This document shows positions 4,901 through 5,153 of a DNA stretch of 5,153 nucleotides, in pieces. The first letter of the stretch is position 1. Each line of letters opens with the position of its first letter. Position numbers and translations under genes: made by a program. The stretch spans positions 1 through 5,153 of the forward strand of contig DBTL01000037.1 in NCBI GenBank assembly GCA_002307035.1, written 5' to 3'. The notes under the pieces were generated by a model, which was given only the letters and a program-made list of their open reading frames with translations, was not told the origin of the DNA and ran no database searches. Source of the stretch: Bacteroides sp. UBA1317. GTDB taxonomy: Bacteria; Bacteroidota; Bacteroidia; Bacteroidales; Bacteroidaceae.

Positions 4901-5153
4901 TCAAAAAATGTTCCGTGAACACATAAACAAGTTTACTAGTACCACCTTTTCTGATCTCTGTACCATCCGTAAATTCAATGCGAAGCAAACCCAATGCTGA
5001 AAGCGAGAAGTAAAAAGAATCACGAGCGAAGCAAAGTGGAGTAAAAAAGAAAGGACCGGCCTCTTGTGTGAAGCGTTAAACGGAGACAACGCCCGCAGCG
5101 TTAAGCAAGCGATTCTGTTTGAGCGCAGCGAGCTCAATCGCTTGTCGCTTCGG
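4901..5153. other. Intergenic stretch without a convincing gene
   Basis: I see no gene from 4833 to the window end apart from the antitoxin promoter. From about 4975 the base composition turns richer in GC and short words recur: GCGAAGCAAA at 4980-4989 and 5026-5035, and AGCGTTAA at 5073-5080 and 5097-5104. A 78-codon frame on the minus strand (4901-5137) is low in acidic residues and has no recognisable domain or upstream signal, so I treat it as chance. The region may be a dispersed repeat of the host. Confidence 0.5.
5106..5144. repeat. Bulged palindrome in the right flank
   Basis: Outer arms CAAGCGA (5106-5112) and TCGCTTG (5138-5144) and inner arms TTGAGC (5119-5124) and GCTCAA (5132-5137) are exact reverse complements. 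They give 13 paired bases with one six-base bulge (TTCTGT) and a 7-base loop. It could be a terminator of a gene beyond the window or a repeated hairpin element; no T-run follows on the plus strand. Confidence 0.6.

Noticed and set aside
4901..5137. 78-codon open frame on the minus strand as a gene
   Set aside because: No recognisable domain, no promoter or ribosome site, skewed composition, and it lies over short repeats and a palindrome.
1..5153. CRISPR array, tRNA, rRNA or riboswitch
   Set aside because: No regularly spaced repeats and no recognisable RNA gene or aptamer pattern on either strand.

Overview
The window looks like accessory DNA from a member of the Bacteroidota, of the Bacteroides/Prevotella type. 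The best evidence is an exact match to the Bacteroidetes promoter pattern (TTTG, 20 bases, TATATTTG) in front of the rightmost gene. AT-rich intergenic DNA and a TTTTGC/GCAAAA hairpin at the left edge, of a kind common in this phylum, fit the same source. I cannot name a genus. All genes run on the minus strand, so the window reads biologically from right to left.

The host locus is a type IV (AbiE-like) toxin-antitoxin operon. An intact AbiEi-family antitoxin (4251-4832) has its own promoter (4858-4889). The AbiEii-family nucleotidyltransferase toxin starts eight bases inside the antitoxin gene (ATG at 4258-4256). It is cut after 46 codons, between its KGGTAL motif and its DLDF motif, and resumes about 3.5 kb away at base 606, ending at base 40.

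The interrupting DNA is a 3511-bp element (611-4121) with three overlapping tyrosine recombinase genes, in the order ritA (2746-3978), ritB (1749-2753) and ritC (737-1759). This is the layout of a Recombinase-in-Trio (RIT) element. All three proteins keep the full R, K, HxxR, H, Y catalytic set. The element is flanked by a direct repeat GAAAAT (605-610 and 4122-4127). Its two ends begin with the same inverted 10-mer TTATCATAAG, followed by longer, partly offset inverted repeats. Joining the host sequence across one GAAAAT copy restores one toxin frame reading P-R-F-S-V-D-L-D-F, with a predicted protein of 233 residues. The boundaries are therefore fixed at base level by three independent signs: the direct repeat, the symmetric ends and the restored reading frame.

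The ends are unusually structured. The right end holds the likely promoter of the rit operon, with a palindrome between its two boxes and a 10-bp hairpin. The left end carries an extra 25 bp that makes a second, nested core-like site, and a 15-bp inverted repeat just after ritC. The rest of the window (about 4900-5153) is a GC-richer, non-coding stretch with short repeats and one strong bulged palindrome. The main discovery is a natural RIT insertion that disarms a toxin, leaves its antitoxin intact, and shows the element's ends and likely crossover site.
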